Of a DNA stretch of 32,436 bases, positions 24,761 through 32,436 are shown piece after piece. Made by a program: the position numbers and the translations under genes. The notes beneath the pieces are model-generated. The model saw only the letters and a program-made list of their open reading frames with translations. It ran no database searches and was not told the DNA's origin. Positions within the stretch are counted from its first letter, which is position 1. Every line of letters starts with the position of its first letter. The stretch lies in the NCBI GenBank assembly GCA_028287975.1, contig JAQBOP010000061.1, positions 1 through 32,436 of the forward strand. The letters are read 5' to 3'. Origin of the DNA: Mucilaginibacter sp. (GTDB lineage: Bacteria; Bacteroidota; Bacteroidia; Sphingobacteriales; Sphingobacteriaceae).

Positions 24761-25468
24761 TCAAAGCATGTTGCTTAGAATATTTTTATACAATTTTCCA
24801 ACCGGCAATTCATATCCGTCAATGTGGATTTTATTTACTTTCACTGCATTTATTTTATCAATGTTCACGATATAGCTGCGGTGGATGCGGGCAAATTTTT
24901 CGGCGGTAAGCTTTTCATGCATGTTTGTAAACGTGCCTAATACAAGATATTTTTCGTCCGGGGTAACAATTCGTGTATAATCTTTCATCGCTTCAAGGTA
25001 AAGAATTTCCTGCAACGGGATCTTATATCTATCATATCCCTGCTTAATAATAATAAAATCAGCTTCCTGTTCTTTATTAAAGGCAAAAGCATTGGCGCGC
25101 AGGTGAAAAAAATCCCGAAGACGCAAGGCACATTTTTCAAAACGCTCGCTGCTAACGGGTTTCATTAGGTAGTCGAATGCTTCTATCTCGTAGCTCTCAA
25201 TAGCAAATTCGGGATGTGTTGTTACAAAAACCGGCGCCGGCACTTTCCCCGATAAGCTTCTTATCAAGTCAAGGCCATTGATGTCCGGCATTTCAATATC
25301 TGCAAAAACTATATCAGGTTGAAATTGAGAAATAAATTCAAATGCTTCAATGGCATGGCTGCAAGTTGCCACTTTTGTAAGGAAAGGAAATTTTGAGGCT
25401 TCAACTTCAATACGAAGCCTGCTTATTTCATCGTCGTCAACGATAACATATTTAAATGTTGAAGGCAT
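24761..25468 (-). CDS. LytTR-family response regulator
   Basis: 235 aa cytoplasmic DNA-binding regulator. The receiver domain (1-120) has acidic pocket Asp11-Asp12-Asp13, phosphorylation site Asp57 (FADIEMPDINGLDL), Thr83 and Lys103 (YLMKP), all intact. The LytTR domain (about 135-235) shows KIPLQEILYLEAMKDYTRIV, the conserved FARIHRSYIVNIDKI and PVGKLYKN. LytTR proteins bind imperfect direct repeats about one helical turn pair apart. Such repeats occur upstream of several genes in the adjoining island (sites A to D). It is the first gene of a regulator-kinase operon with the gene at 22610. No copy of the site is seen in its own upstream region. Confidence 0.95.
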   Translation of the reverse strand: MPSTFKYVIVDDDEISRLRIEVEASKFPFLTKVATCSHAIEAFEFISQFQPDIVFADIEMPDINGLDLIRSLSGKVPAPVFVTTHPEFAIESYEIEAFDYLMKPVSSERFEKCALRLRDFFHLRANAFAFNKEQEADFIIIKQGYDRYKIPLQEILYLEAMKDYTRIVTPDEKYLVLGTFTNMHEKLTAEKFARIHRSYIVNIDKINAVKVNKIHIDGYELPVGKLYKNILSNML

Positions 25469-25678
25469 AAAATTAATTTTGTGTTAATATTCTTAACGAA
25501 AATTACATAAATGTAGGGAGTATATCCCATTATCCAATAGTTTGGCAATTTTTATGTTGAAAAATGAAAAACTAAGAATATTTTTTAACTAAACCTTCGC
25601 TTTATCACGAGCACTTTTTTCACCATGTCAATGCCTTTAGACGTATTGCCCGCCGGAAAGTTGTTGCCGTTCTGCAAC

Positions 25679-26035
25679 TTATAGCCATACATATTTATGG
25701 ATAACGGATGCCACGTCATAGATATCAAAAGGTATTTCAATATAAGCATCGGCCCGGAACGCTTTGGCAATAGTAGCAATAAAGGGATGCAGCGAGAGGA
25801 GTACCAGCGGGGTATGCCGGGTAGCAGTGTTGGTCTTTAAGCTAAAGCGTAGCCCTTCGGGGTCACTTCCCAGCAGGCTGTAGTCCAGCAGGATCATATC
25901 CGGGCGGAGCGCAATGATATCCGCGAGCGACAGCAGCTGCCCGGAGCGGATGACAATATAATCCTGATGAAGGATCCGGCTCAGCAATACCAGCGTATCT
26001 TCTTGTTCGATCACCAGTATAGTCTTCATAGCCAT
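25679..26035 (-). CDS. Degenerate single-domain response regulator
   Basis: 118 aa receiver-like protein with no output domain. The fold is recognisable (KTILVIEQEDTLVLLSRIL, PDMILLDYSLLG, HTPLVLLSLHP, ADAYIEIPFDI) and Asp51 occupies the phosphorylation position. The acidic pair is replaced by Glu-Gln-Glu, the switch Thr/Ser is Ser81, and the invariant Lys before the PFD motif is Ile101. Loss of that Lys usually impairs phosphorylation-driven switching, so this may be a pseudo-receiver that works by protein contacts. It is divergent from the yfiR-like gene 187 bp away. Its base composition is GC-richer than the island to its left. Confidence 0.8.
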   Translation of the reverse strand: MAMKTILVIEQEDTLVLLSRILHQDYIVIRSGQLLSLADIIALRPDMILLDYSLLGSDPEGLRFSLKTNTATRHTPLVLLSLHPFIATIAKAFRADAYIEIPFDIYDVASVIHKYVWL

Positions 26036-26154
26036 AGGAAATAAGGTGCAACAAGATAGCTAACTATTCACCAAAATCCCGCATCCGTATAATTATTACT
26101 CAAGCCATCATAACCTTTTTCCTGGTCATCCGTATACAGCAATATAAATTTTTA

Positions 26155-26205
26155 GTTTAATTTATTAATTTGGTTTAATTTATTAATTAAATTTATTAAT
26201 TTTAC
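26155..26205. repeat. AT-rich near-tandem repeats before the yfiR-like gene
   Basis: GTTTAATTTATTAATT occurs at 26155-26170 and 26173-26188, with a period of 18 bp. A third partial copy (AATTTATTAATT) follows. The repeats end about 20 bp before the TTG start. They may be promoter DNA, a regulator-binding array or simple slippage repeats. Confidence 0.55.
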
Positions 26206-26221
26206 TTTAAATAAACCGATT

Positions 26222-26797
26222 TTGTCTATCCGCAGCTGTTTAACGAATTTATTCAAACAAGCCTGCGTCAGCATCGCGCTATTAGGTTTTGCCGTAAACT
26301 GCAGCGCGCAGTCCGTAACTGACTATAAGGTCCACGCCAACATTATTTACCGCTTTACCAAATACATCGAATGGCCCGGGAATAAACAATCGGGGGATTT
26401 TGTCATCGGTATTGTGGGGGATTCACCTTTATACGAAGAACTCAGCATATTAACGGCCAACAAATCCGTTGGTAACCAAAAGATCGTTATCAAAAAGCTT
26501 GCTGCAAGCGCCGCCTCCTATTCCTGCCAAATACTTTTTATCAGCCAGGAAGAAAGCCGCGACCTGAAGCGGATCGCACCCCTTACCGCTGATCAGCCCG
26601 TTTTATTGATCACTGAAGAAAACGGGCTGGCCAAAAAGGGCTCCTGCATCAACTTTATTATCGTCGATGACCGGCTGAAGTTGGAGATCAATAAAAACAA
26701 TGTCCTTTCCCGGAACCTGAATATCGCTTCCGAATTGCTGAAACTGGCCACTATCATCATTAATGATAACGTTATTGCTAATTCCCCGAAATCATGA
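26222..26797 (+). CDS. YfiR-like periplasmic protein (DUF4154)
   Basis: 191 aa. Signal peptide ending CSA-Q at residue 29, then YKVHANIIYRFTKYIEWPGN, IGIVGDSPLYEEL, ILFISQEES, LLITEENGLAKKGSCINFII and a C-terminal NIASELLKLA, the pattern of DUF4154/YfiR proteins. In Pseudomonas, YfiR is a periplasmic repressor of the diguanylate cyclase YfiN. No YfiN-like gene is present, and a histidine kinase sits in the operon instead, so YfiR may control that kinase (inference). Mature Cys102 and Cys142 could form a disulfide. The start is TTG: there is no suitable ATG before the signal peptide. The gene overlaps the next by 4 bp (ATGA). Confidence 0.85.
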   Translation: MSIRSCLTNLFKQACVSIALLGFAVNCSAQSVTDYKVHANIIYRFTKYIEWPGNKQSGDFVIGIVGDSPLYEELSILTANKSVGNQKIVIKKLAASAASYSCQILFISQEESRDLKRIAPLTADQPVLLITEENGLAKKGSCINFIIVDDRLKLEINKNNVLSRNLNIASELLKLATIIINDNVIANSPKS

Positions 26798-29064
26798 GAG
26801 CTTACCAAACCATTTGCTGCGCAGTTATGTTGAGTATGGTTTACCATACCAGTTATGGCCAGCAGGATACCACGAAACTGGAAGACCTCAGCCTGAAAGA
26901 GTTGCTGGACGTCAAAGTGGTTACCGCCAGCAAGACTTCCCAGAGTTCCGGGACGGCTCCGGCCACGGTAATAGTGGTCAGCAAAGAGCAGATCCGCGTA
27001 CGCGGCTACCAGTCGCTGCTGGACCTGATCACTGACCTCCCGGATATGAAGGTGGATGATAAGATCTATCCGGGTTCGCGGAACAGCGTTACCGTAAGGG
27101 GAATCCAGGGGCAGCAAAATTTTGTGATCCTGCTGGATGGTGTGAAGATCTCGTCCCCGACCAATGAAGCCTTACCCGTCATGGAAAACTACCCGGTGAA
27201 CCTGGCCGAGCAGGTGGAAGTATTGTACGGCCCCGCCTCGGCACTCTATGGAGCCGATGCGGTTTCCGGTGTGATCAATATCATTACCCAAAAATTACCG
27301 GCAAATAAAAATATGATCGTGGATGCCAACGCGATGGCCGGCAGTTATGGCTATATTAACCATACCCTCTTTCTGGCAAAAAAATTGGGTACAGGAGCCA
27401 GCCTGACCATCTCTGGTCAATACAATTACGACAGCCAGCCCGATTACACCAGGGTCTATCCCAATGACCCCCAGCTAAACAGCATACCACTTCAGACCGG
27501 CCCGTTTAATACAATCTACGGACCGATGAAACCACTTGCGCCGGTAACGCCGGCCTACCAGGCGCCTACCATTGCCTACAATATTTACGCGGCTTTAACC
27601 CTGGATGGGTTTACGTTTTCCGTTTTTTCCAATTATAGTCGGACGCCCAGTGCTTACAGCAATAACACCAACAATGCCATCTATAATAAAAATGTCTTTA
27701 TCGGCCAGCGGGTAACCACAGCCAACGCCGCTTACAAAAAAATATTTAACCGGTTTGTTTCGAGCAGTTCACTGACGGCCAGTAATTATACACTTGACCC
27801 GGAGTCCAATTATCGGAATATGTTCACCGGCTTGGAGCCGGCCTATAAATATTCGACCTCCACCAATATCAAGGCGGAACAGCAATTGGACTATAAGGCA
27901 TCCCGCAAATTAGATATGACGGCAGGCGCCAGCTTTGAAAGTTTCAGCGTCATCCCGCAAAGCGCCGATCTGGATGACCCGGTGAATACCAGTGGTAACA
28001 TTCAAGGCAGCTATGCCGGCACGGACAGTTATTATCGGCCTGAGGGTTTACCAGCAAAATTTTATAATATCAACTATTTCAACATTGGCGGTTATTTCCA
28101 GGCGCTGTATGCGCCTTTAAAGCAACTTAGTTTTACCCTGGGCGCCCGTTACGATAATAACTCCCGTTACGGCAGCAGCTTTACCCCGCGCCTGGGCATG
28201 GTCTATAAACCCCTGCAGGCCACAACCATCAAAATGCTTTATGGCAGCGCTTACCTGGCACCCGCCCCGTCTGATGGCTATGCGCAATACGGCTCGTTTA
28301 CCACCGCGGATTCCGGGCGGACCTATCATTCTTCCTTTTTGCACCTGCCCAATCCAAATCTTAAACCCATCCGCTCTCATAATTTTGAACTGAACATCCG
28401 TCAATACCTGACCGATAACTTTATAGTTACAGCGGATGGCTATTATACCGTATCGACCGGCCTGCATACCACCGCAGATGATAATGTGTCCACCCATTTG
28501 TATCATAACACTTTTGATGGTGTGCCGGTAGATTATGTGGAAGTATTTATCAACCAGGGACGGCAGGAGAATTATGGCGGTAGCCTGCAGCTTAACTTAA
28601 AACACAGTATAGGGGATGTTTTTTTAAATACGTATGCCTCCCTGAGTTATGTCGGCGGTGAGACCGATGACCCGAAAACGGAAAACCAAGCGGATCATTA
28701 TGACGCGCAGCTTCCTTTTATCTCGCCATGGATGTTCCGTGTCGGTACGGATATGCGGGCCGGCAAGTTTACCTTTTCGCCCAGGCTCCTGCTAATGGGC
28801 CGGCAAAATCTTCCCGGTGCAAGGGATACGTTGGGTTCGGGCATTCGTCTGCAAACAATTTCGGGATACGCCCTGTTGAACTTGTCTGCACGCTACGCAT
28901 TCAGTAAACGGTTCTCGGTGTTTATGAATGTCAGCAATGCCCTGAATCAGCGTTACCGGAACGTGGGATATGGCATGGATCTGACTAAAAAGGATACGGA
29001 GCTATTCTATGGGCAGCCGGAGGACCCTATCCGGTTGATGGGTGGCCTGAATTTTCATTTCTAA
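26794..29064 (+). CDS. TonB-dependent receptor
   Basis: 756 aa outer-membrane receptor of the BtuB/Cir type, not SusC type. Signal peptide ending near SYG-Q (residue 22), then a plug at about 50-170 (TASKTSQSSGTAPATVIVVS, LLDLITDLPDMKV, VTVRGIQGQQNFVILLDGVK, YGPASALYGADAVSGVINII), then a 22-strand-type barrel ending with aromatic residues GGLNFHF. No STN or carboxypeptidase-like domain is present. The start overlaps the yfiR-like stop, so translation is coupled, and the histidine kinase gene follows 12 bp later. The substrate is unknown. The operon suggests that the receptor, the periplasmic YfiR and the kinase form one signalling chain (inference). Confidence 0.93.
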   Translation: MRAYQTICCAVMLSMVYHTSYGQQDTTKLEDLSLKELLDVKVVTASKTSQSSGTAPATVIVVSKEQIRVRGYQSLLDLITDLPDMKVDDKIYPGSRNSVTVRGIQGQQNFVILLDGVKISSPTNEALPVMENYPVNLAEQVEVLYGPASALYGADAVSGVINIITQKLPANKNMIVDANAMAGSYGYINHTLFLAKKLGTGASLTISGQYNYDSQPDYTRVYPNDPQLNSIPLQTGPFNTIYGPMKPLAPVTPAYQAPTIAYNIYAALTLDGFTFSVFSNYSRTPSAYSNNTNNAIYNKNVFIGQRVTTANAAYKKIFNRFVSSSSLTASNYTLDPESNYRNMFTGLEPAYKYSTSTNIKAEQQLDYKASRKLDMTAGASFESFSVIPQSADLDDPVNTSGNIQGSYAGTDSYYRPEGLPAKFYNINYFNIGGYFQALYAPLKQLSFTLGARYDNNSRYGSSFTPRLGMVYKPLQATTIKMLYGSAYLAPAPSDGYAQYGSFTTADSGRTYHSSFLHLPNPNLKPIRSHNFELNIRQYLTDNFIVTADGYYTVSTGLHTTADDNVSTHLYHNTFDGVPVDYVEVFINQGRQENYGGSLQLNLKHSIGDVFLNTYASLSYVGGETDDPKTENQADHYDAQLPFISPWMFRVGTDMRAGKFTFSPRLLLMGRQNLPGARDTLGSGIRLQTISGYALLNLSARYAFSKRFSVFMNVSNALNQRYRNVGYGMDLTKKDTELFYGQPEDPIRLMGGLNFHF

Positions 29065-29076
29065 AATAAAAAACTA

Positions 29077-30723
29077 ATGGGCATCAGCATCCGTAACCGA
29101 ATTTACTGGAGTTTCCTGGTCCTGGTCGCGTTATTTGTCATCAATGGCCTGGTCACGAATTTTACGTTAAATAAAAGTAAAAAGCTATCCGGGCATATTT
29201 CCACGGTGATCGATCCTTCCCAACAGGGGCTCAGCGATTTCAGGAGCCTGCTGATCGAATCCAAAATGTATACCACAAACTGGGTTTTCCTGCGCTCAAA
29301 CCAAGAGGATAAACAGGCCCTGCGATTACTCCATCAAACTAAATATCCTCACTTAAAACGACAGCTGACCGGCCTGTTTGTCCAGTTGGGCAGCCCCAAA
29401 ATGTCCGATAGCCTGCGGCAGGTGTTTAAAGGCTTTGAAGACCTGCTGACGATAGAAAAAAGGGTCATGGCCTCGCTGGGCAAATTTACAGATTATGATG
29501 ACCCGGTAATCAAACTCACTGCCGAACAAACGATCGAAGACGAGGTCATCCCCCGTACCGCACAATTGCTCAAATCATTGGACCAGGTCAATCTGCATGA
29601 GCGGGATATTAAGATCCGGGAATTCCAAAACCTGGAATCCTACTCCATGCGGTTAAGGACGCTGATCCTGGTACTGGCCATTGTCATTGTTATAGCTGGC
29701 GTCTTTTTATCCTCTTATATGACCGCCATTATTACCCACCCGATCAACCTGATCATTCAAATGGTGAACGACCTGGGCAAGGGAAAGCTGGATACGGTCA
29801 ACCTGCCGGTTAACCGGGACGAAATCGGCACGATGGTACACTCGGTCAATGAGCTGTCCAACAAACTGCGTGAAACGGCCACCTTTGCTGATGAGATCGG
29901 TAAGCGGGATTTTACCATGAATTTTACGCCCTTAAGTGACGAAGATATTTTGGGCAAGGCACTGTTGACCATGAAGGATAACCTGAAAACCAGCGGGGAC
30001 GAGTTGATGCAAACCGCCGAGAACCTGATCCAGCGCAATAAGGAACTGGAACAGTTTACGTATATTATCTCACATAACCTCCGCGCGCCGGTGGCCAATA
30101 TTATGGGGCTGTACCAATTGCTGGCGCTTGGGGCAGACGATGAAGCAGAATTGGCGACCCTGATCTCCCGTCTCGGCATCTCCGTACAAAGCCTGGACAA
30201 TGTCATTACCGATCTCAACCTGATCCTGGATGTCAAACAGCAGGTACACGAACAAATGAAAGCGGTTTCTTTTACGCAAATCACCGAAAATATCAAAATG
30301 ACCTTTGACACCTATGTACAAAATGACCTGATCGAGATCAAATGCGATTTTAAAGCTGTTGATACTGTTCATAGCCTGAAAAATTATATCTATAGTATTT
30401 TTTACAACCTGATCTCCAATAGCATCAAGTTCAAGCGCCCAGAAGAAAAGTTGTTGCTTCAGATCACCAGCTATCAAAAAAAGGACAAGATCAGCATTCA
30501 CTTCGAGGATAACGGCAAAGGCATTGACCTGGAACAAAACGGCGACAAGCTTTTTGGCCTTTACCGGCGCTTTGATATTTCGGTGGACGGGAAAGGAATG
30601 GGTTTGTATATGGTCAAGACACAAGTAGAGACGTTGGGCGGTCAGATCAAAGTGAAAAGCAAGCCCGGGACCGGTACCACCTTTATCATGGAATTACCGG
30701 AAAGTAGCTATCTTAACGTATGA
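29077..30723 (+). CDS. HAMP-domain sensor histidine kinase
   Basis: 548 aa inner-membrane kinase. TM1 is at about 10-30, followed by a periplasmic helical sensor about 30-192 without a named domain. TM2 is at about 195-217 (ILVLAIVIVIAGVFLSSYM) and HAMP at about 216-270 (HPINLIIQMVNDLGKGKLD). The dimerisation domain has His333 in FTYIISHNLRAPVANI. The ATPase domain has N box NLISNSIKFK, DNGKGI, and GKGMGLYMVKTQ. All catalytic motifs are intact. It is the third gene of the operon with YfiR-like and TonB-receptor proteins, and no response regulator follows on the same strand. The candidate partners are the receiver at 25679 and the single-domain regulator at 31006. Confidence 0.92.
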   Translation: MGISIRNRIYWSFLVLVALFVINGLVTNFTLNKSKKLSGHISTVIDPSQQGLSDFRSLLIESKMYTTNWVFLRSNQEDKQALRLLHQTKYPHLKRQLTGLFVQLGSPKMSDSLRQVFKGFEDLLTIEKRVMASLGKFTDYDDPVIKLTAEQTIEDEVIPRTAQLLKSLDQVNLHERDIKIREFQNLESYSMRLRTLILVLAIVIVIAGVFLSSYMTAIITHPINLIIQMVNDLGKGKLDTVNLPVNRDEIGTMVHSVNELSNKLRETATFADEIGKRDFTMNFTPLSDEDILGKALLTMKDNLKTSGDELMQTAENLIQRNKELEQFTYIISHNLRAPVANIMGLYQLLALGADDEAELATLISRLGISVQSLDNVITDLNLILDVKQQVHEQMKAVSFTQITENIKMTFDTYVQNDLIEIKCDFKAVDTVHSLKNYIYSIFYNLISNSIKFKRPEEKLLLQITSYQKKDKISIHFEDNGKGIDLEQNGDKLFGLYRRFDISVDGKGMGLYMVKTQVETLGGQIKVKSKPGTGTTFIMELPESSYLNV

Positions 30724-30750
30724 TCCTGCAATTCTTTGAAAAATTGCCAA

Positions 30751-30951
30751 TTAAGTAAATCCAGCGGCGGGGTTCCAGCTGGTAATGATACCCTTAGTGG
30801 TCTTGCTGATGATCGTATCATCCGTCGAGGCAATGATCGCAGCAAGCATCGCCTGCTTTTCGTCAAGTGTTATGGTGTCGAGTTGCGATGTATCAGCGGG
30901 CAGGGTCATTACGCAAGGATAAACATTAAATATTCCGATTTTGTGTAACAA
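30751..30951 (-). pseudogene. PAS-domain fragment
   Basis: A 66-aa frame ending in IIASTDDTIISKTTKGIITS followed by WNPAA and then a premature end (GFT stop). This is the start of a PAS domain as found in sensor kinases, which would normally continue for about 90 more residues and into a kinase core. None of that follows: the convergent kinase gene ends 27 bp away. The probable start is the Met at about residue 15 (MTLPADTS). I read it as the 5' remnant of a PAS histidine kinase. Confidence 0.6.
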
Positions 30952-31005
30952 ACCAACACTGCCTGGTGTCGGGTTTATAGATCGGTCTGTCCGATTTGAC
31001 AGGAT

Positions 31006-31368
31006 TTATAACAAGCGCTTTTCCACTTTGCTCAACAAGACATCCACATCAAACGGTTTTGCCAGGAAATCATCCGGGGCACCATCGAGGTATAAACTAC
31101 CGGAAAGGTTATGTGTACCCGAGATCAGGATTATAGGTAGTTCGCTGGTCTCAGGCTCATGCTTGAGCATTTTACAAATTTCGATACCGTTATGTTCGCC
31201 GAGCAGCACATCCATCAGAATCAGGTTGGGGGCGAATGCGCGAATTTGATCCTGAATATTTCCGCCATTATTCAGTCGCAATACCTCGTAGCCCTCTTCG
31301 GTCAATAAGTAGCATATTATCTCCAGGATGTCCTCATCGTCATCCAGCACCATCACCCTGTTATTCAT
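31006..31368 (-). CDS. Single-domain response regulator (CheY-like)
   Basis: 120 aa receiver with no output domain. All active-site residues are present: acidic Asp9, Asp10 and Asp11 (VMVLDDDEDILEI), phospho-acceptor Asp53 (LILMDVLLG), Ser83 (ILISG) and Lys104 (FLAKPFD). It could relay phosphate from a nearby kinase. The intact HAMP kinase at 29077 lacks an adjacent regulator, and a broken PAS protein lies just downstream on this strand, which may have been the original partner. Compare the degenerate receiver at 25679. Confidence 0.9.
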   Translation of the reverse strand: MNNRVMVLDDDEDILEIICYLLTEEGYEVLRLNNGGNIQDQIRAFAPNLILMDVLLGEHNGIEICKMLKHEPETSELPIILISGTHNLSGSLYLDGAPDDFLAKPFDVDVLLSKVEKRLL

Positions 31369-31424
31369 ATATCATATACTCGCCGCAGTAAGTCAATAAC
31401 ACTGCCACGATAACATCGGCAAAA

Positions 31425-32180
31425 CTACCACCATTTGAAGGGGAAACCGATCTCGTCAACGGAGTCTACGACCAAGTGAGGCCGGTAGCCGTATTTAATC
31501 AGCTCATTTTGTCTGCGACCCCTGACAAAACCAATATCGTTTTGAACCCCATATAAATGCCGCCAATAATGTCAGTTTACATGGTGTCTCCGATGACCGT
31601 CACCTCTTCGGGTTTTAAGCCCGTCCGCAGGCTTCTTCGATCATTGCTGCTGTAGCCGCGATGCTGAGGTTGTTCCAGCCCTCGCGTCGCGGCGACGGGT
31701 CACGGTTCGTCGCGATAAAGCGCGCTCCTGCAAGGATCATATCGACCGCCTTATGCACTTTATCCAAACTAAATTTCTGACCCTCGCCGAGAATAACGAG
31801 GTCAGGGTTTTTATGAACAATGCGTATGCCTGCGTTTTTCAAACTCTTCAATAAGCCGCCCTCACCCAGAACGTGGACGCTGCAATCCGGGTAATGTTCT
31901 TTCAGGAAAGTTGCCGTAGCCATCGCGCTGGTATAAATATGCTTTTCACTAACCTTGATGCCCAACTTATAAAGTTTTCTTACAGCTTCCGCCCGGCTTT
32001 TTGAACTGTTGTTCGATAAGAAAGTGAAGGGTATTTTTTCGTCCAGCAGGCGCTTAACAATTCATCCGCGCCCTTGATCAATTCTTCGCCGGCGTAAATC
32101 ACGCCGTCCACATCGATCATCACTCTATGTTTTTTCACAGTTTTAAAACTGTCATGCAGCGCATATGTTTGTGAGTCCAC
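31425..32180 (-). pseudogene. NagD-like HAD-IIA phosphatase pseudogene
   Basis: The parts of a HAD subclass IIA sugar/nucleotide phosphatase are present in order but in different frames. Motif I MIDVDGVIYAGEELIKGADE is in 32180-31980. The next segment, LLDEKIPFTFLSNNSSKSR then AEAVRKLYKLGIKV, is readable only after a frameshift near 32045. The middle (VSEKHIYTSAMATATFLKEH onward) is in 31965-31615. Motif IV VIGDTM is interrupted by a stop before TDIIGGIYMGFKTILVLSGV. A further frame change is needed before HLVVDSVDEIG. At least two frameshifts and one internal stop make it non-functional. Confidence 0.85.
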
Positions 32181-32299
32181 TTTTGAATGGAATGCATCAG
32201 CCTAATTTTCCTATGGTAATATATTGGTTGATTAATTTTTATTCCTATATCCATCATTTGTAATAGCCCTACTTGATCTGAATGTCGAACTTTACACTC

Positions 32300-32436
32300 T
32301 CAAAAAATCAATCCATTATCTATTGCATAACGAATCAATTGTGCTGTATTTTTTACGTTTACTTTGGTATATAAATTTTTGCGATGGGTATCTACCGTGT
32401 CAACACTTATAAATAATTGCTGGCTTATTTGCGTGT
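32300..32436 (-). CDS. C-terminal end of a LuxR-type HTH regulator (partial)
   Basis: The last 45 codons of a - strand gene that starts beyond the right edge. The reading QISQQLFISVDTVDTHRKNL then YTKVNVKNTAQLIRYAIDNG is the second half of a LuxR/FixJ-type helix-turn-helix: recognition helix VDTVDTHRKNLYTK and the following dimer helix. It probably belongs to a NarL-type response regulator, but the receiver is not in view. Confidence 0.8.
   Translation of the reverse strand, partial: TQISQQLFISVDTVDTHRKNLYTKVNVKNTAQLIRYAIDNGLIF

Noticed and set aside
30070..30624. 184-aa - strand frame opposite the HAMP kinase
   Set aside because: Shadow of the kinase gene; the sense frame has all histidine kinase motifs.
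1..32436. tRNA or rRNA genes
   Set aside because: No cloverleaf-like sequence with a conserved T arm or rRNA-like stretch was found on either strand by eye.

Overview
The window looks like a chromosomal segment from a Bacteroidota bacterium, most likely Sphingobacteriaceae (Mucilaginibacter/Pedobacter-like). This is inferred from SusC/SusD and FecR pairs, DUF4369-TlpA thioredoxins, lipoproteins with S-C-K type lipoboxes, A-rich weak ribosome binding sites and TAnnTTTG-like -7 elements. I had no database access, so family names come from reading the translations.

Region 1 (1-12.2 kb, + strand) is an outer-membrane uptake locus built as two tandem copies of one unit. Copy 1 keeps fecR (29-1165) and a tlpA-like gene plus a metzincin-type protease, but its susC is reduced to the leader and first codons (1188-1405). 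Copy 2 has a decayed fecR (5369-5473) but intact susC, susD and tlpA. The same structured leader precedes susC in both copies.

Region 2 (12.2-13.2 kb) is a scar-like stretch. It holds a small ORF that joins the N-terminus of an ECF sigma factor to an AraC-type DNA-binding C-terminus, followed by a GC-richer non-coding block with a long inverted repeat.

Region 3 (13.2-25.5 kb, all - strand) is an AT-rich island of secreted lipoproteins and envelope proteins: small paralogous lipoproteins, a four-helix membrane protein, a DUF4412 protein and a 641-aa Ig-like/coiled-coil protein. It also holds many broken relatives: a PA14 protein with a frameshift, truncated lipoproteins, a duplicated gene tail and a chimeric collagen-like lipoprotein. 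At its upstream end is a two-gene operon for a LytTR response regulator and a TPR-bearing histidine kinase. Four upstream regions in the island carry the same imperfect direct repeat. At three of them the unit spacing is 21 bp, the repeat lies 31-32 bp from a -7-like hexamer, and it sits 73-76 bp from the start codon. This fits LytTR binding sites and suggests that the kinase-regulator pair controls the island.

Region 4 (25.7-30.7 kb, visibly GC-richer) has a degenerate receiver protein and a compact + strand operon: a YfiR-like periplasmic protein (TTG start), a TonB-dependent receptor overlapping it by 4 bp, and a HAMP histidine kinase. It resembles a signalling unit in which periplasmic YfiR feeds a membrane kinase rather than a diguanylate cyclase.

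Region 5 (30.75-32.4 kb, - strand) contains a PAS-domain fragment, a single-domain response regulator, a NagD-like HAD phosphatase pseudogene with several lesions, and the end of a LuxR-type regulator running off the window.
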